Of a DNA stretch of 64,000 nucleotides, positions 1-13,529 are shown in pieces. Numbering within the stretch: the stretch's first letter is position 1; each line of letters starts with the position of its first letter. The DNA is from Allium sativum. Lineage: Eukaryota; Streptophyta; Magnoliopsida; Asparagales; Amaryllidaceae. The translations under genes and the position numbers were made by a program. The notes beneath the pieces were generated by a model that did no database searches, was not told the origin of the DNA, and saw only the letters and a list, made by a program, of their open reading frames with translations. Where the stretch lies: NCBI GenBank assembly GCA_030737875.1, contig CM060911.1, positions 94,074,599-94,138,598 on the forward strand, in the 5' to 3' direction.

Positions 1-825
1 AATTCCCATTCCATTTTATTCAAATTACCAAATATAATTGGATACTCTAATAATCTTAACTAAAAGATTTATTATTTTCACAACGGGGTTTAAGAACAGT
101 GTTACTGAAGACACCATTCATGACAAACTCAAAATCCAATTTGATATTAAATATAAGGCTCTAAATTGAAATTATATCGGCTTACATCCAAAATCAAATT
201 CTGAAACCAACACATATCGTATGGGGAATAACGATATACATCTATCTTTCGAATTCCTCCGCAATATCCGTATAGACACGGAATCCAATATCAAAATATC
301 TTGAAGATGGTTTCTATTCAAATTCATTACAATTCATATAATGGAAATTTCTGGTTTTATTAAAACCCTTTTTATAAATCCAGTTTATTTATTTAAAACC
401 ATTGGATTATTTTTCTAGTTAATAACTAGTTCATTTTGATAAAAATATATTTTTATTTTTTCAAATATGGAATTTTTCATCCCAATTCTTTCCAAATCAT
501 TTATTATGATTTCACACCAATTATTAATATTTTTAATAATTTTATTAAGGCCCTTTCAGTCGATTTCCATAAATGGTCATCGAACTGCATTTACAGCGAC
601 CTTTTTCAAATTTGATTTGGACATAATTCCAAATCCAACTGTTAGATTCCAAATCTCTTATATTCATTGGAAAGCTCTTTCCGATACGAACCCAATGGTT
701 CCAATTTTAGGGGAATCCGACGGTCGGATCTCCTGTAATGTCAATTCGAGGTCAATGGTCGAAATTCGCGAACGGTCGCGGCGTGGCATGGTCTATTCAA
801 GCCATTAATATATATATATATATAT
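1..825 (-). mobile_element. Element F, left piece of an old split LTR
   Basis: This AT-rich stretch matches the part of element A's LTR around 3070-3890, for example the run reading ACTGGGTTTAAGAAC at 3150 and the block with GGTCGGATCTCC near 722. Similarity stops at the TA tract where element A begins, and resumes at 14794 with the part of the LTR that should follow. F is therefore one LTR cut in two by A. It is more diverged from A's LTRs than these are from each other, so it is older. Its low-coordinate end lies outside the window. It has no coding potential; the 113-residue open frame at 467-808 is plain LTR sequence. Confidence 0.8.
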
Positions 826-1765
826 TGATACGACCCGAACTTCCCCGTGAAGGAAATCCCGGATGGCATTGAGAAAAGGACAAATCAGAACGCAGACAGA
901 AGAACATTTCATTGTTTGTTACAACAATTCCATCAGATACAAGAATATACAGAGTATAAATGAATAAAATACATTCGATAAATATCAGAGATTACAATAA
1001 ATTACATAGCAGCGGAAAACAATAGAAAACACAACTGAGAGTAATACACGGATACAGAGCTTTCCGAGCATCGTTCCAGCGGTAAATCAGGATCTTGTGA
1101 ATATAAATCTGCAAAACCAAAACTACTAGCTGCCCATGTAGAAAATAGGGGCACCCAGAGTTTAGGTTAAAACAATAAACTCTAGGTCAATCATGTGACT
1201 AGTGTGAGAACTAAAACAGTTATTTAAAACTTTACTTTAAAAGAGAGTAATTCAAGGGGCCACGCCGTATAACGCGGAACGGGTTTTCTCCCAAGAGTAT
1301 CAGTGCATATAATAAACAGCGCAATGCTATTTAGAAAAATGAAGCTATTATAAGACCCAGGTCCCATCACACAATGCAACGCAAGCCGGAGGATAGGGTT
1401 TTTACCTTATAACAGCTAAACATGCTTGGTACGTTTGAAACAAATCATTTGATACTATTATAAGTGTATAGTGTCAAAACAATTTCAATCATAAATATCA
1501 ATCATAGGGGGCATGAATGTCCCATATCACTATGTCGCTATACTAGGTTCTACAATTAAAACTGAAATATCCTGTATTGGAAATTGGATTTCCGTCTTGA
1601 GTCGAGGTAAGGGGCAAACTCCTCTCCAATTCGAGACACTCTAGCAAATGCCTCAGGACTACACACTCTGGGTAACCCCTGGGATCCTCCAAGACTGGTC
1701 CTCTCTTACGTTTGAGGATTAATTATTCCTGTACACACGTTTCCCGGCCGTATAAGACCTATAAT

Positions 1766-1777
1766 CGAGGCGCCTCG
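1766..1777 (-). other. CGAGGCGCCTCG palindrome (A left LTR)
   Basis: A perfect 12-bp palindrome in the conserved, less AT-rich part near the LTR 3' end. It is kept in C (49617-49628) and changed by one base in A's right LTR (9261-9272). Confidence 0.55.
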
Positions 1778-4135
1778 CATCCAAACCACAAAGGTGAAAA
1801 GTATATAAATGTCAGCCAGTTTAAGCACTGACACCACCCATAGCTAGAAAGAAACGTCGTGCACTCCTAGGATTCTCATCCCATTTTTGACTCATACCGA
1901 GTGTGAGGCTCGCGAATCCACACTATACACAAAGCTATGCCACATAGGCCGTGCTTTGATCATCAACCACAAAACTTTGCTTTTCAACAGAAGCCTTGAT
2001 CATTTGCCACTTAGGCATGCCACACTGGAAATTCAAGCCAAGTGACTGATGTCCATCGTTATACAACCTCTGAGCTCGTATGTCTCAGAGAAGGGCGTTA
2101 AGAAAAAGAATAAATTCTCCGCTGCCAAATAGATGTATATTTAATCGAGATCAATCAACATAGAATAAAATCCAATGTCAGACACACAGTCCATTTACAA
2201 GTACGTTTTGGGTCTGAACGAAACCGGAGGCACTTTCCTCGCATATCCATCGATCTCCAAGTACGTCAGGACGACCACCAACTGATTCCCTCATCTTAGG
2301 TGTACAGCCCAATCAAGATCATCAGTAATCACCCAAACGATGTGAAGACTTCTGGTCTTCAATCACTATCTTCGTCTTCGACATATCGTCGAATCGGTTA
2401 TTCAGAATGGGTATAAACCCGGCCTTTCTGAATGACCCACGTATATAATAAACAAATGTTACACAAACACAACACACGCCTCATTCCAATTCAACAGTCG
2501 CTAACCGTAAATTAGCAAGAGAACAATTCCCCAAATATTAACCCCGAAGGCCGAAACCAACATCAGATCAATACCCAGGAAACCATCCTTCTTAGCTAAC
2601 CTACAGTTAGTTTCTAAATTTCACGTTCGTAGGGAAAGGTTCCCATTAATTTTATCAAAGATAAATTCTTTAAAATTTATTCTTTAATCTTCCTTTGGAT
2701 ATCATTTCAAACCAAATTATGGTTTTTCCAAACTAGTCGGGATTAGCGAACCACACCGAAGTAATTATTTTATTTTATTTCCTCATCCCAACCTATTCAT
2801 CCCATGAAGCAAAACTGGTAATACTCCATATCTAACACCACGGTGTTAACGGTAAAATTAATTACCATTTCATGTTCAAATCTAATTAAAGATTTAACTA
2901 TCGCTTTGAAGCAAAACTGGCGATACTCCATTCTCGATCCTTTTCTAGATTTGATAATTTATATTATCAATCCACATTTCAATCTAATCAAAGATTCATT
3001 AAAACTCCTTTTACTGGGTTAAAGAACTAATGTCGTTTAAAACACAGTTCACGATAAACCCACAAATCAATTCTAATTCAATTCGAATTAAATATATAAA
3101 ATAATTGGTATATTTCATTAAATCAAAATAAAAAGATTTAATCTTTTCTCAACTGGGTTTAAGAACCGTGTTAATGAAGACACCGTTCACGACAAACCCA
3201 AATCCCATTTGATATTAAGTACAAGGCTCTGAATAATAAATATATCGGCTTATATTCAGTATCAAAATCTGAAATCAACAAATATCGTATTGGAAATAAC
3301 GATATAAATATATCTTCCAAATTTCCATAACAATATCTGTATGATCCCGAATCCAATCATCGAAATATTCCAAAGATAATTTCGATTCAAATCCCTTCCA
3401 ATCCATATATTGGAAATTTCTGGTTATTTTTAAAACCATTCCAAATCCAGTTTATTTATTTTAAAAATATTGAATTTATACTTTTAGTTAAAAACTAGTT
3501 TGTTTTGATAAAAATACACTTTTATCTTCTCAAATAGGGAATTTTTCATCCCGGTTCTTTTCAATTCATATATTATAATTTTACACAAATTATAGATATT
3601 TTTAATAATTTTATCAAGGCCCGTACAGTCGATTTCCATCTACGGCCATCGAACTGCACTTACATCGACCTTTTCTGAAATTGATTTGGACATATCTCCA
3701 AATACAACCGTTAGATTTCAAATTTCTAATATTCGTTGGAAAGCTCTTTTCGATACGAACCTAGCGGTTTTGGTTTCAGGAGAATCCGACGGTCGGATCT
3801 CCCGTAATGTCCATTCGAAGTCAATGGTCAAAATTCACGAACTGTTGCAGCGCGGCATGTTCTATTCAGGCCATTATATTATATATATAATATATATAAT
3901 ATATATTTCATCGATTTCTATTTAAAACGAATTTTATAATTCGTTTTAAATTGGTATCCAAACAATTTCAGCTTCCATTTCAAATTCAAATCAAAATTGA
4001 ATTTTCCTTATAAATTCGTTTTAAATTCATTTCAACTCAATTCAAATTTCAATTCAATTTGAATTCATTTCAAATTGATTTTTATTCTATTTCCAATTCG
4101 TTTTCAATTCAATTCAAATTCATTTTCTATTCGAA

Positions 4136-4290
4136 TTCATTTTATATTCAATTCAAACTTCAATTCAATTTGAATTCATTTTATATTCAATTCAATTTGA
4201 ATTCGTTCTATATTCAATTCAATTCGAATTCATTCTATATTCAATTCGAGTTCACTCTATATTTAATTCAGTTCGAATTCCTTTTATATA
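4136..4290 (+). repeat. 27-bp degenerate minisatellite (A left LTR)
   Basis: Units of TTCTATATTCAATTCAATT plus CGAATTCG-like sequence repeat with a 27-bp period. It sits in the same LTR position as the 27-bp array of element C although the unit differs. The copy in A's right LTR is at about 11610-11770. Confidence 0.75.
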
Positions 4291-4953
4291 TATTCGATTT
4301 TTATCTCTTTTCAATATTCATTACAAAAACGAATATAATCGATATAAATATCGTTCGCGTCAAAATAGTGCATCTCTAATCAACACAACTTTATATTTTT
4401 CAATAACATCGTTATTCTATTCAACAAATGAATCTATATTTCTTTCAATACATGACTAATCTCAACAAATGAGTACTATCAACACGCGACTATTTTTGTT
4501 ATTTAATATATTTTATAAAAATTATGGTATCTATCTTTTGATTTCAAATCAGACTCCAACCGTAAATTAGTAAGAGAACGATTTCCTAAATATTAACCCC
4601 GAAGGTCGAAACCAACATCAGATCAATATCCAGGAGACCACTCATCTTATCTATTTTCCAGTTAGTTTCTAACTTTATATATGATAAGGATGTAAATTTT
4701 ATTGTTAAAATATTTCGTTCAACACATGACTAATCTCAACGGATGAGTACTGTCAACACATGAACCTTTATTTTATAATATTCTTTATCTTTCCAATTGG
4801 AATGAGGCCCAATCAGTTACCATAAAATGTTAATTATATGGATTCCATACAACACATGTATACAATAGCAACGATAAATAATCAACCATTATCCAAAGTG
4901 CACCACGCAACTGCATAAGCATCAAATATAAATAATTAACGCTTACACAGTCT

Positions 4954-4971
4954 GTCGACCAATCGATCGAC
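4954..4971 (-). other. GTCGA hairpin (A left LTR)
   Basis: GTCGACCAATCGATCGAC has a five-base stem and an eight-base loop. The same site is at 12430-12447 (A right), 15303-15320 (F), 52839-52856 and 58604-58621 (C). F keeps the stem with paired changes (GTCAA/TTGAC). Confidence 0.6.
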
Positions 4972-5489
4972 ATACTACTAAATAATTGGGATTAGTGTAA
5001 GTTAAATATCATCCCAACACCCGTGTGGGGTTTCAATTCACAAGCACTGAATATTATTTGTGCAGTTGGCGATGTGTAAAATTTATCGTCCCAATCAATA
5101 TCTTTCAAATAGGTGTACATATACAAACCGTCCATTTTGTAAATGAATATTTATTTATTCACATTCACAATATTCATATTCACGTTAAAAATTATATTTT
5201 TAATGATAAAATATTTATTTCAACCATAAAATTTTTATTATCGATTTCACAACAACATCACAAACAAATTTCACAACACAACAAACAAGCAAACAAGTCG
5301 TCCATGGTCTGTGGACGTCGGGGGTCGGGTGCTACTAAGCACCGTCTGCATCCTAGTATATAATTTAAACTAGAAAAGAAAATTTAAAGTGAGAAATTCT
5401 CACTGACTAGCTAATCCAATACCACGACTCTTCTTATGTAGAAGTCATCGCTGTTCTCGCCTTTTGTCACCTTCGTTGCCCGTAGCCAC

Positions 5490-5760
5490 TACATATATAA
5501 AAATCACATTTTTATATTGTTGCCATATAGATAAAAATTCTATTTTTACACCGCTACAATATAGATAAAAATGCTATTTTTATATCACTACTATATAGAT
5601 AAAAATTCTATTTTTATATCGCTACTATATAGATAGAAATTCTATTTTTATATCGCTGCTATTAGATAAAAATTCTACATTTATATCGCTACTGTATAGA
5701 TAAAAATTCTATTTTTATACTGCTATTCTCCATATAAAAATTATGTTTTTATATTTCTAC
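5490..5760 (+). repeat. 34-bp tandem repeat (A left LTR)
   Basis: Units contain ATAGATAAAAATTCTATTTT and TATATCGCTACT, period 34 bp, the same period and AAAAATTCTATTTTT core as in element C. The right LTR copy is at about 12990-13260. Confidence 0.85.
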
Positions 5761-6018
5761 TTCTTATATAAAGATCGAATTTTTTATTATCATAACCATA
5801 TAAAAATTATATTTTTATTACATCACATATATAAAAATCCTTCCTTTTCGCTATAAAAAAACTTATTTTTATTTCACTTTTCATATTAAAAGAAAACATC
5901 ATTCATGTTCATCATATATAAATAAAAACTAATTTAATAATCTGTTTTATATATAAAACCTGATTTAATAACACGTTGTAAATAAATAAAACTGATTTAA
6001 AGCAAACATAAAAACTTA

Positions 6019-6340
6019 CATTCGAACAGGAAAGGGGGCATTCTGTCTAAGGGGAGGCTGGGGAAGGTCACGCCGGAGTTGAGAAGGTGGTGGTTTGGCC
6101 TTCTGGTGGTGGGGGGGGGGGCGTTTAGGTGTTGGGTGCGTCGATCTTCGGGCGTTGTGAGGGGTCGGGTTTGAGCTTCGGAGTCTGCACGAGAGGGAGA
6201 GGGTCAGAGGAGAGACGAAGGGGGGGAGGTGCTGGTGAAGTTCGGCCATCCCTGGGGCAGCGCGGCGCGTTGAGAGGCGCAGGTGGAGGAGGGTTCTGAG
6301 GAGCGACGGTTTGAAATTAGAAAAGGGGGCGCAATAAAGT
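6019..6340 (-). promoter_or_regulatory. GC-rich leader with donor-like site (A left LTR)
   Basis: This GC-rich island lies inside AT-rich LTR and is preceded on the minus strand by a TATA-like tract (6373-6390). It ends in GAATGTAAGTTTTT (GT at 6019-6018). It contains an open frame of 77 residues (6249-6016) whose counterpart at 13755-13423 diverges in length after indels, so coding is doubtful. Probably an untranslated first exon. Confidence 0.45.
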
Positions 6341-7281
6341 GATTTAGGTTTAGAGATATTTGGGTGTAGTGGGATTATATATATTTATATAATTATATTA
6401 TTTAATTAATTTTTATTTCAATAAAGTTGTCTATCCATCCGAACTCAGAATCAAACCCAACGACTGTCGCTCCTAGCTAATTACCCCCATTTAGAACACA
6501 ATGGGATATGTATCGTAGGCTGATTCGACAGTTACGATCAGTTTTCATCAAAATCAACGTATAACTCTATATATTGAATTTGAACGCGCATTTCAATTTA
6601 CTGGGGTCACATACTAACTCGAAAAATTCCAAAAAAAATATTTTCTAGCTTCGTATTGACGATACGGTCCTAAAAAAACTAATTTCGTCAAATTCTGAGA
6701 CTGTTTGAAAAATGGCCATTTTCCATTCGATTAAAATCAACTGAAAATGGTCAAACGCGTTTCCTTTGCCACGCTCACATATTGATTCGAAAAATTATGA
6801 AATTTGAAACCTAGCAAGACATCATGGATCCAACAAAAGCGGTTTCGTCGAAATCCGAGGTTGTTTGCAAAATTCCCATTTTTAAGGGCCGAAATTTCAT
6901 AGCGACTATTCAGAATTTTCAACTGGGCGGTACTTTTGATTCCCGCTATGAAATTTCAATTTTTTGGATTCGTTGGAAAGATATTCTCAATTAGATTCAA
7001 ATGTTTTTGGTTTCACTAAAATCCAATTTATTTTGCACTTGGTACATTCATTCGAAGTTTGAAATCGAATTATTGAACTACCGCACCATTTTCAATTCCT
7101 TTTATAATTTAAAATAAATATTATATTCTAACGACGACGTATATAAATATATACATTCTAATTCTATTTAAAATAAATTTATCATCTATATTATTTAAAA
7201 TAATTCATTTTAAATATTCAAAATTCGCTAAAATTGCCAAAATAAAAATTTTGAACTGGCTCGCATTTCAGGGTTGTTACA

Positions 7282-7299
7282 TTCTCCCCCACTTAAAAC
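7282..7299 (-). promoter_or_regulatory. Polypurine tract of element A
   Basis: The minus strand reads GTTTTAAGTGGGGGAGAA directly before the 3' LTR tip TGTAAC. This is the plus-strand primer of reverse transcription, here in the AAGTGGGG form shared with B, C and D. Confidence 0.9.
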
Positions 7300-8307
7300 T
7301 TTTCGTCCCCGAAAATGAACGAAACCGAAAGTTGTTTAACTAATCAACTCAACTTTCACTGTTTTCTTTACGGCTTAAGTTCTTCAACTTTTCAATTTCT
7401 AAGAACTTTTCAAATTTTTCAAAAATTTGGGTAACACCCTAAATTTTCGAAAAATTTCGCCATAACCTCCCCTGCACCGGGAGCACCGGGAAAATCCCGA
7501 AATTACCATACAGGCCCTCTGATCTCAAAAAGAAAAAGAAAAAGCCAAGCGGCTAGCCAATTGGCTCATAAAATCATCATCACCCAAACAAAACAGTAAA
7601 TTATGGTAAACATGTACCTATTTGTCAGGCAAACAATTTTATTTCTCTACTCTAGCCTTCTTGCTATGACCTATTCACACATATGTATATACATGCATGC
7701 ATTTGCAAATAACTTTCGATACAATTCAATATTTGATTTAATTAGGCATAATGGATCAAAATCATCAAACAAATAAACAAACAACACAAACATCAATCAA
7801 TTAGTGAATTAACGTTTCTAATTCATAATTTTGATACATATCCAGAAAATCATGTTTTGATGCCAAATCACAACAATAAATCTATCTAATTTTGGTTCTC
7901 ACACCAGTCTTTGGAAATATATAGATATCACACCTTCGAAACTCGAACATAAATTCTGATGATGATCGATCAGTCATCAGAACCATCTCCGGGCGGCTAG
8001 AGTGTGATTCCATATCTATCCAGTATATTAAAACTTCGAATATACGTTCATGACGCGTATATACAAAACCTTTATATACTAGATTGTCCAAATTCAATAT
8101 AAATAAAATATTCAAATACGTATAAAACGATTTAAATTTACAAAACAATATTGTTTTCATTTGAAAAATATACTCTTCACACTCGTTCTAGGATACTACT
8201 AATCCCATCTCTAACGAGTCATTCTAATTGGATATTACTAATCCAATATCTGATGAATTCTTTCGTATGGTTCTAATGTGTCTTGTTCTCGAGCTTTGTA
8301 AACCAAA

Positions 8308-8319
8308 GCTCTGATACCA
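8308..8319 (-). promoter_or_regulatory. Primer-binding site of element A (initiator tRNA-Met)
   Basis: The minus strand reads TGGTATCAGAGC, the standard plant primer-binding site complementary to the 3' end of initiator tRNA-Met. It starts three bases inside the 5' LTR. It fixes the element's sense as minus. Confidence 0.93.
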
Positions 8320-11300
8320 AACTGATACGACCCGAACTTCCCCGTCAAGGAAAGCCCGGATGGCGTTGAGAACAGGACAAATCAGAACGCAGACAGAAGA
8401 ACATTTCATTGTTTATTACAACAATTCCATCAGATACAAGAATATACAGAATATAAATAAATAAAATACATTCGATATATATCAGAGATTACAATAAATT
8501 ACATAGCAGCGGAAAAAAATTAGAAAACACAACTGAAAGTAATACACGGATACAGAGCTTTCCGAGCATCGTTCCAGCTGTAAATCATGATCCTGTGAAT
8601 ATAAATCTGCAAAACCAAAACTACTAGCTGCCCGTGTCGAAAATAGGGGCACCTAGAGTTTAGGTTAAAACAATAAACTCCAGGTCAGTCATGTGACTGG
8701 TGTGAGAACTAAAACAGTTATCTAAAACTTTACTTTAAAAGAGAGTAATTCAAGGGACCATGCCGTATAACACGGAATGGGTTTTCTCTCAAGAATATCA
8801 ATGCATATAATAAATAGCGCAATGCTTTTTATAAAAATGAAGCTATTATAAGACCCAGGTCCCATCACACAATGCAACGCAAGCCGGAGGATAGGGTTTT
8901 TACCTTATAACAGCTAAACATGCTTGGTACGTTTAAAACAAATCATTTGATACTATTATAAGTGTATAGTGTCAAAACAATTTCAATCATAAATATCAAT
9001 CATAGGCGGCATGAATGTCCCATACCACTATGTCGCCATACTAGGTTCTACAATTAAAACCGAAATATCCCGTATTGGAAATTGGATTTCCGTCATGGGT
9101 CGAGGCAAGGGGCAAGCTCCTCTCCGATTCGAGACACTCTAGCAAATGCCTCAGGACTACACACTCTGGGTAACCCCTGGGATCCTCCAAGACTGGTCCT
9201 CCCTTATGTTTGAGGATTAATTATTCCTATACACATTCCCTGCCCTATAGGACCAATAATCGAGGCGCCTCACATCCAAACCACAAAGGTGAAAAGTATA
9301 TAAGTTTCAGCCAGTTTAAGCACTGACACCACCCATAGCTAGAAAGAAACGTCGTGCACTCCTTGGGTCCTCATCCCGTTTTTGACTCATACTGAGGTGT
9401 GAGGCTCGTGAAACCACGCTATACACAAAGCTATGCCACGTAGGTCGTGCTTTGATCATCAACCACAAAACTTTGCTTTTCAACAGAAGCCTTGATCATT
9501 TGCCACTTAGGCATGCCACACTGGCAATTCATGCCATGCGACTGATGTCCATCGATATACAACCTCTAAGCTCGTACGTCTCAGAGAAGGGAGTTAAGAA
9601 AAAGAATAAATTCTCCGCCGCCAAACATATGTACATTTAATAGAGATCAATCAACATAGAATAAAATCCAATGTCAGACACAAAGTCCATTTACAAGTTC
9701 GTTCTGGCTCTGAATGAAACCGGAGGCACTTTCCTCGCATATCCATCAATCTCCAAGTACATCTGGACGACCACCAACTGATTCCCTCATCTTGGGTGTA
9801 CAGCCCAATCAAGATCATCGGTAATCACCCAAACGATGTGAAGACTTCTGGTCTTCAATCACCGTCTTCATCTTCGACACATCGTCGAATCGGTTATTCA
9901 GAATGGGTATAAACCCGCTCCTTTCTGAATGACCTGCGTATATAATAAACAAATGTTACACAAGCACAACATACTACTCATTCCAATTCAGCAGTCGCTA
10001 ACCGTAAACTAGCAAGAGAACAATTCCCCAAATATTAACCCCGAAGGCCGAAACCAACATCAGATCAATACCCAGGAAACCATCCTTCTTAGCTAACCTA
10101 CAGTTAGTTTGTAAATTTCACGTTCTTAGGGAAAGGTTCCCGTTAATTTTATCAAAGATAAATTCTTTAAAATTTATTCTTTAATCTTCCTTTGGATATC
10201 ATTTCAAACCAAATTATGGTTTTCCAAACTAGTCGGGATTAGCGAACCACACCGTAGTAATTATTTTATTTTATTTCCCCATCCCAACCTATTCATCCCA
10301 TGAAGCAAAACTGGTAATACTCCATATCTAACACCATGGTGTTATTGGTAAAATAATTACATTTCACGTTCAAATCTAATTAAAGAATTAACTATCGCTT
10401 TGGAGCAAAACTGGCGATACTCCATTCTCGATCCTTTTCTAGATTTGATAATTTATATTATCAACCCACATTTCAATCTAATCAAAGATTCATTAAAACT
10501 CCTTTTACTGGGTTAAAGAACTAATGTCGTTTAAAACACAATTCATGATAAACCCACAAATCAATTCTAATTCAATTCCTATTAAATATATTAATTAATT
10601 GGTATATTTCATTAAATCTAAATAAAAAAATTAATCTTTTCTCAACTGGTTTTAAGAATAGTGTTGATGAAGAAACCATTCATGACAAACCCAAATCCCA
10701 TTTGATATTAAAGACATGGCTCTGAATAGAAAATATATCGGCTTATATTCAGTATCAAATTCTAAAATCAACAAATATCGTATTGGAAATAACGATATAA
10801 ATATATCTTCCAAATTTCCATAACAATATCTGTATGATCCCCAATCCAATCATCGAAATATTCCGAAGATAATTTCGATTCAAATCCCTTCCAATTCATA
10901 CATTGGAAATTTCTGGTTATTTTTAAAACCATTCCAAATCCAATTTATTTATTTTAAAAATATTGAATTTATACTTCTAGTTAAAAACTAGTTCGTTTTG
11001 ATAAAAATACACTTTTATCTTCTCAAATAGGGAATTTTCATCCCGGTTCTTTTCAATTCATATATTATAATTTTACACAAATTATAGATATTTTTAATAA
11101 TTTTATCAAGGCCCGTACAGTCGATTTCCATCTACGGCCATCGAACTGCACTTACAGCGACCTTTTCTGAAATTGATTTGGACATATCTCCAAATCCAAC
11201 CGTTAGATTTCAAATACCTAATATTCGTTGGAAAGCTCTTTTCGATATGAACCCAACGGTTCCAGTTTCAAGAGAATTCGACGGTCGGATCTCCCGTAAC

Positions 11301-12599
11301 GTCCGTTCGAAGTCAATGGTCGAAATTTACGAACTGCCGCAGCGCGGCATGTTCTATTCAGGCCATTATATTATATATATATATATATAATATATTTCGT
11401 CGATTTCTGTTTAAAATGAATTTTATAATTTGTTTTAAATTGGTTTCAAAACAATTTCAACTTCCATTTCAAATTCAAATCAAAACTGAATTTTCCTTAT
11501 AAATTCGTTTTAAATTCATTTCAACTCAATTCAAATTTCAATTCAATTTGAATTCATTTCAAATTGATTTTTATTCTATTTCCAATTCGTTTTCAATTCA
11601 ATTCGAATTCATTTTATATTCAATTCAAACTTCAATTCAATTTGAATTCATTTTATATTCAATTCAATTCGAATTCGTTCTATATTCAATTCAATTTGAA
11701 TTCGTTCTATATTCAATTAAATTCGAATTCGTTCTATATTAAATTCAATTCGAATTCCTTTTATATATATTTGATTTTTATCCCTTTTCAATATTCATTA
11801 AAAAACGAATATGATCGATATAAATATCGTTCGCGTCAAAATAGCGCATCTCTAATCAACACGGCTTTATATTTTTCAATAACATCGTTATTCTATTCAA
11901 CAAATGAATCTATATTTCTTTCAATACATGACTAATCTCAACAAATGAGTACTGTCAACACGCGACTATTTTTGTTATTTAATATATTTTATAAAAATTA
12001 TGGTATCTATCTTTTGATTTCAAATCAGACTCCAACCGTATATTAGTAAGAGAACGATTTCATAAATATTAACCCCGAAGGCCGAAACCAACATCAGATC
12101 AATATCCGGGAAACCACTCATCTTATCTATTTTCCAGTTAGTTTCTAACATTATATATGATAAATATGTAAATTTTATTGTTAAAATATTTCGTTCAACA
12201 CATGACTAATCTCAACGGATGAGTACTGTCAACACATGAACCTTTAGTTTATAATATTCTTTATCTTTCCAATTGGAATGAGGCCCAATCAGTTACCATA
12301 TAATGTTAATTATATGGATTCCATATAACACATGTATATAATAGCAACGATAAATAATCAACCATCATCTAAAGTGCACCACACAACTGCATAAGCATCA
12401 AATATAAATAATTAACGCTTACACAGTCTGTCGACCAATCGATCGACATACTACTAAATAATTGGGATTAGTACAAGTCAAATATCATCCCAACACCCGT
12501 GTGGGGTTTCAATCCACAAACACTGAATATTATTTGTGCAGTTGGGCGATGTGTAAAATTTATCGTCCCAATCAATATCTTTCAAATAGGAGTACATAA

Positions 12600-12617
12600 A
12601 CAAACCGTCCGGTTTGT
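12600..12617 (-). other. ACAAACCG hairpin (A right LTR)
   Basis: ACAAACCGTCCGGTTTGT has an eight-base perfect stem with a two-base centre. Homologues: 5123-5140 (A left, stem broken by two changes), 15472-15489 (F, compensatory change), 53008-53025 and 58773-58790 (C). Confidence 0.65.
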
Positions 12618-13529
12618 AAATGAATATTTATTTATTTACATTCACTCTATTCATATTCACGTTAAAAATTATATTTTTAACGATAAAATATTTATTTCAA
12701 CCATCAACATTTTATTATCGATTTCACAACAACATCACAAACAAATTTCACAACACAACAAACAAGCATACAAGCCGTCCATGGTCTGTCGACGATGGGT
12801 GTCGGGTGCTACTAAGCACCGTCTGCATCCTAGTATATAATTTAAACTAGAAAAGAAAATTTAAAGTGAGAAATTATCACCGACTAAATAATCCAATACC
12901 ACGACTCTTATTATGTAGAAGACATCGCTGTTCTCGCCTTTTGTCACTTTCGTTGCCATAAGCCACTACATTTAAAAAAATCACATTTTTATATTGTTGC
13001 CATATATATAAAAATTCTATTTTTACACGGCTACTATATAGATAAAAATTCTATTTTTATATCTCTACTATATAGATAAAAATTATATTTTTATATCGTT
13101 ACTATATAGATAAAAATTCTATTTTTATATCGCTACTATATAGATAAAAATTCTATTTTTATATCGCTACTATATAGATAAAAATTCAATTTTTATATCG
13201 CTACTATATAAATAAAAATTCTATTTTTATACCGCTATTGTCTATATAAAAATTATATTTTTATATTTCTACTTCTTTTATAAAGATCGAATTTTTTATT
13301 ATCATACCCATGTAAAAATTATATTTTTATTACATCACATATATAAAAATCCTTCCTTCTCGCTATAAAAAACTTATTTTTATTTCACTTTTCATATTAA
13401 AAGAAAACATCATTCATGTTCATCATATATAAATAAAAACTAATTTAATAATGCGTTTTATATATAAAACCTGATTTAATAAGACATTGTAGATAAATAA
13501 AACTGATTTAAAGCAAACATAAAAACTTA

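Larger units (their letters stand above)
826..7281 (-). repeat. Element A 3' LTR
   Basis: This is the 6,456-bp left copy, the 3' LTR in the minus-strand sense. Going from 7281 downward it holds U3, a TATA-like tract near 6373-6390, a GC-rich leader at about 6020-6330 ending in a GTAAG donor-like site, a 34-bp repeat array, small palindromes, a 27-bp minisatellite at about 4136-4290, and a less AT-rich conserved block at about 1030-2430. The open frames scattered through it are short, are not in the same frame in the other LTR copy, and are rejected as genes. Confidence 0.9.
7282..8322 (-). other. Element A internal region, non-coding
   Basis: These 1,041 bp lie between the LTRs. In minus-strand sense they run from the primer-binding site to the purine tract. 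I find no retroviral protein motif. The segment nearest the purine tract (about 7430-7570) carries a block also found in the internal regions of B, C and D: a CT-rich run beside a GGCTAGCC core, then a gap, then a segment resembling GGTTATGGCGAAAT. The same region of element C (55343-56376) is almost the same length and clearly homologous. Confidence 0.85.
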
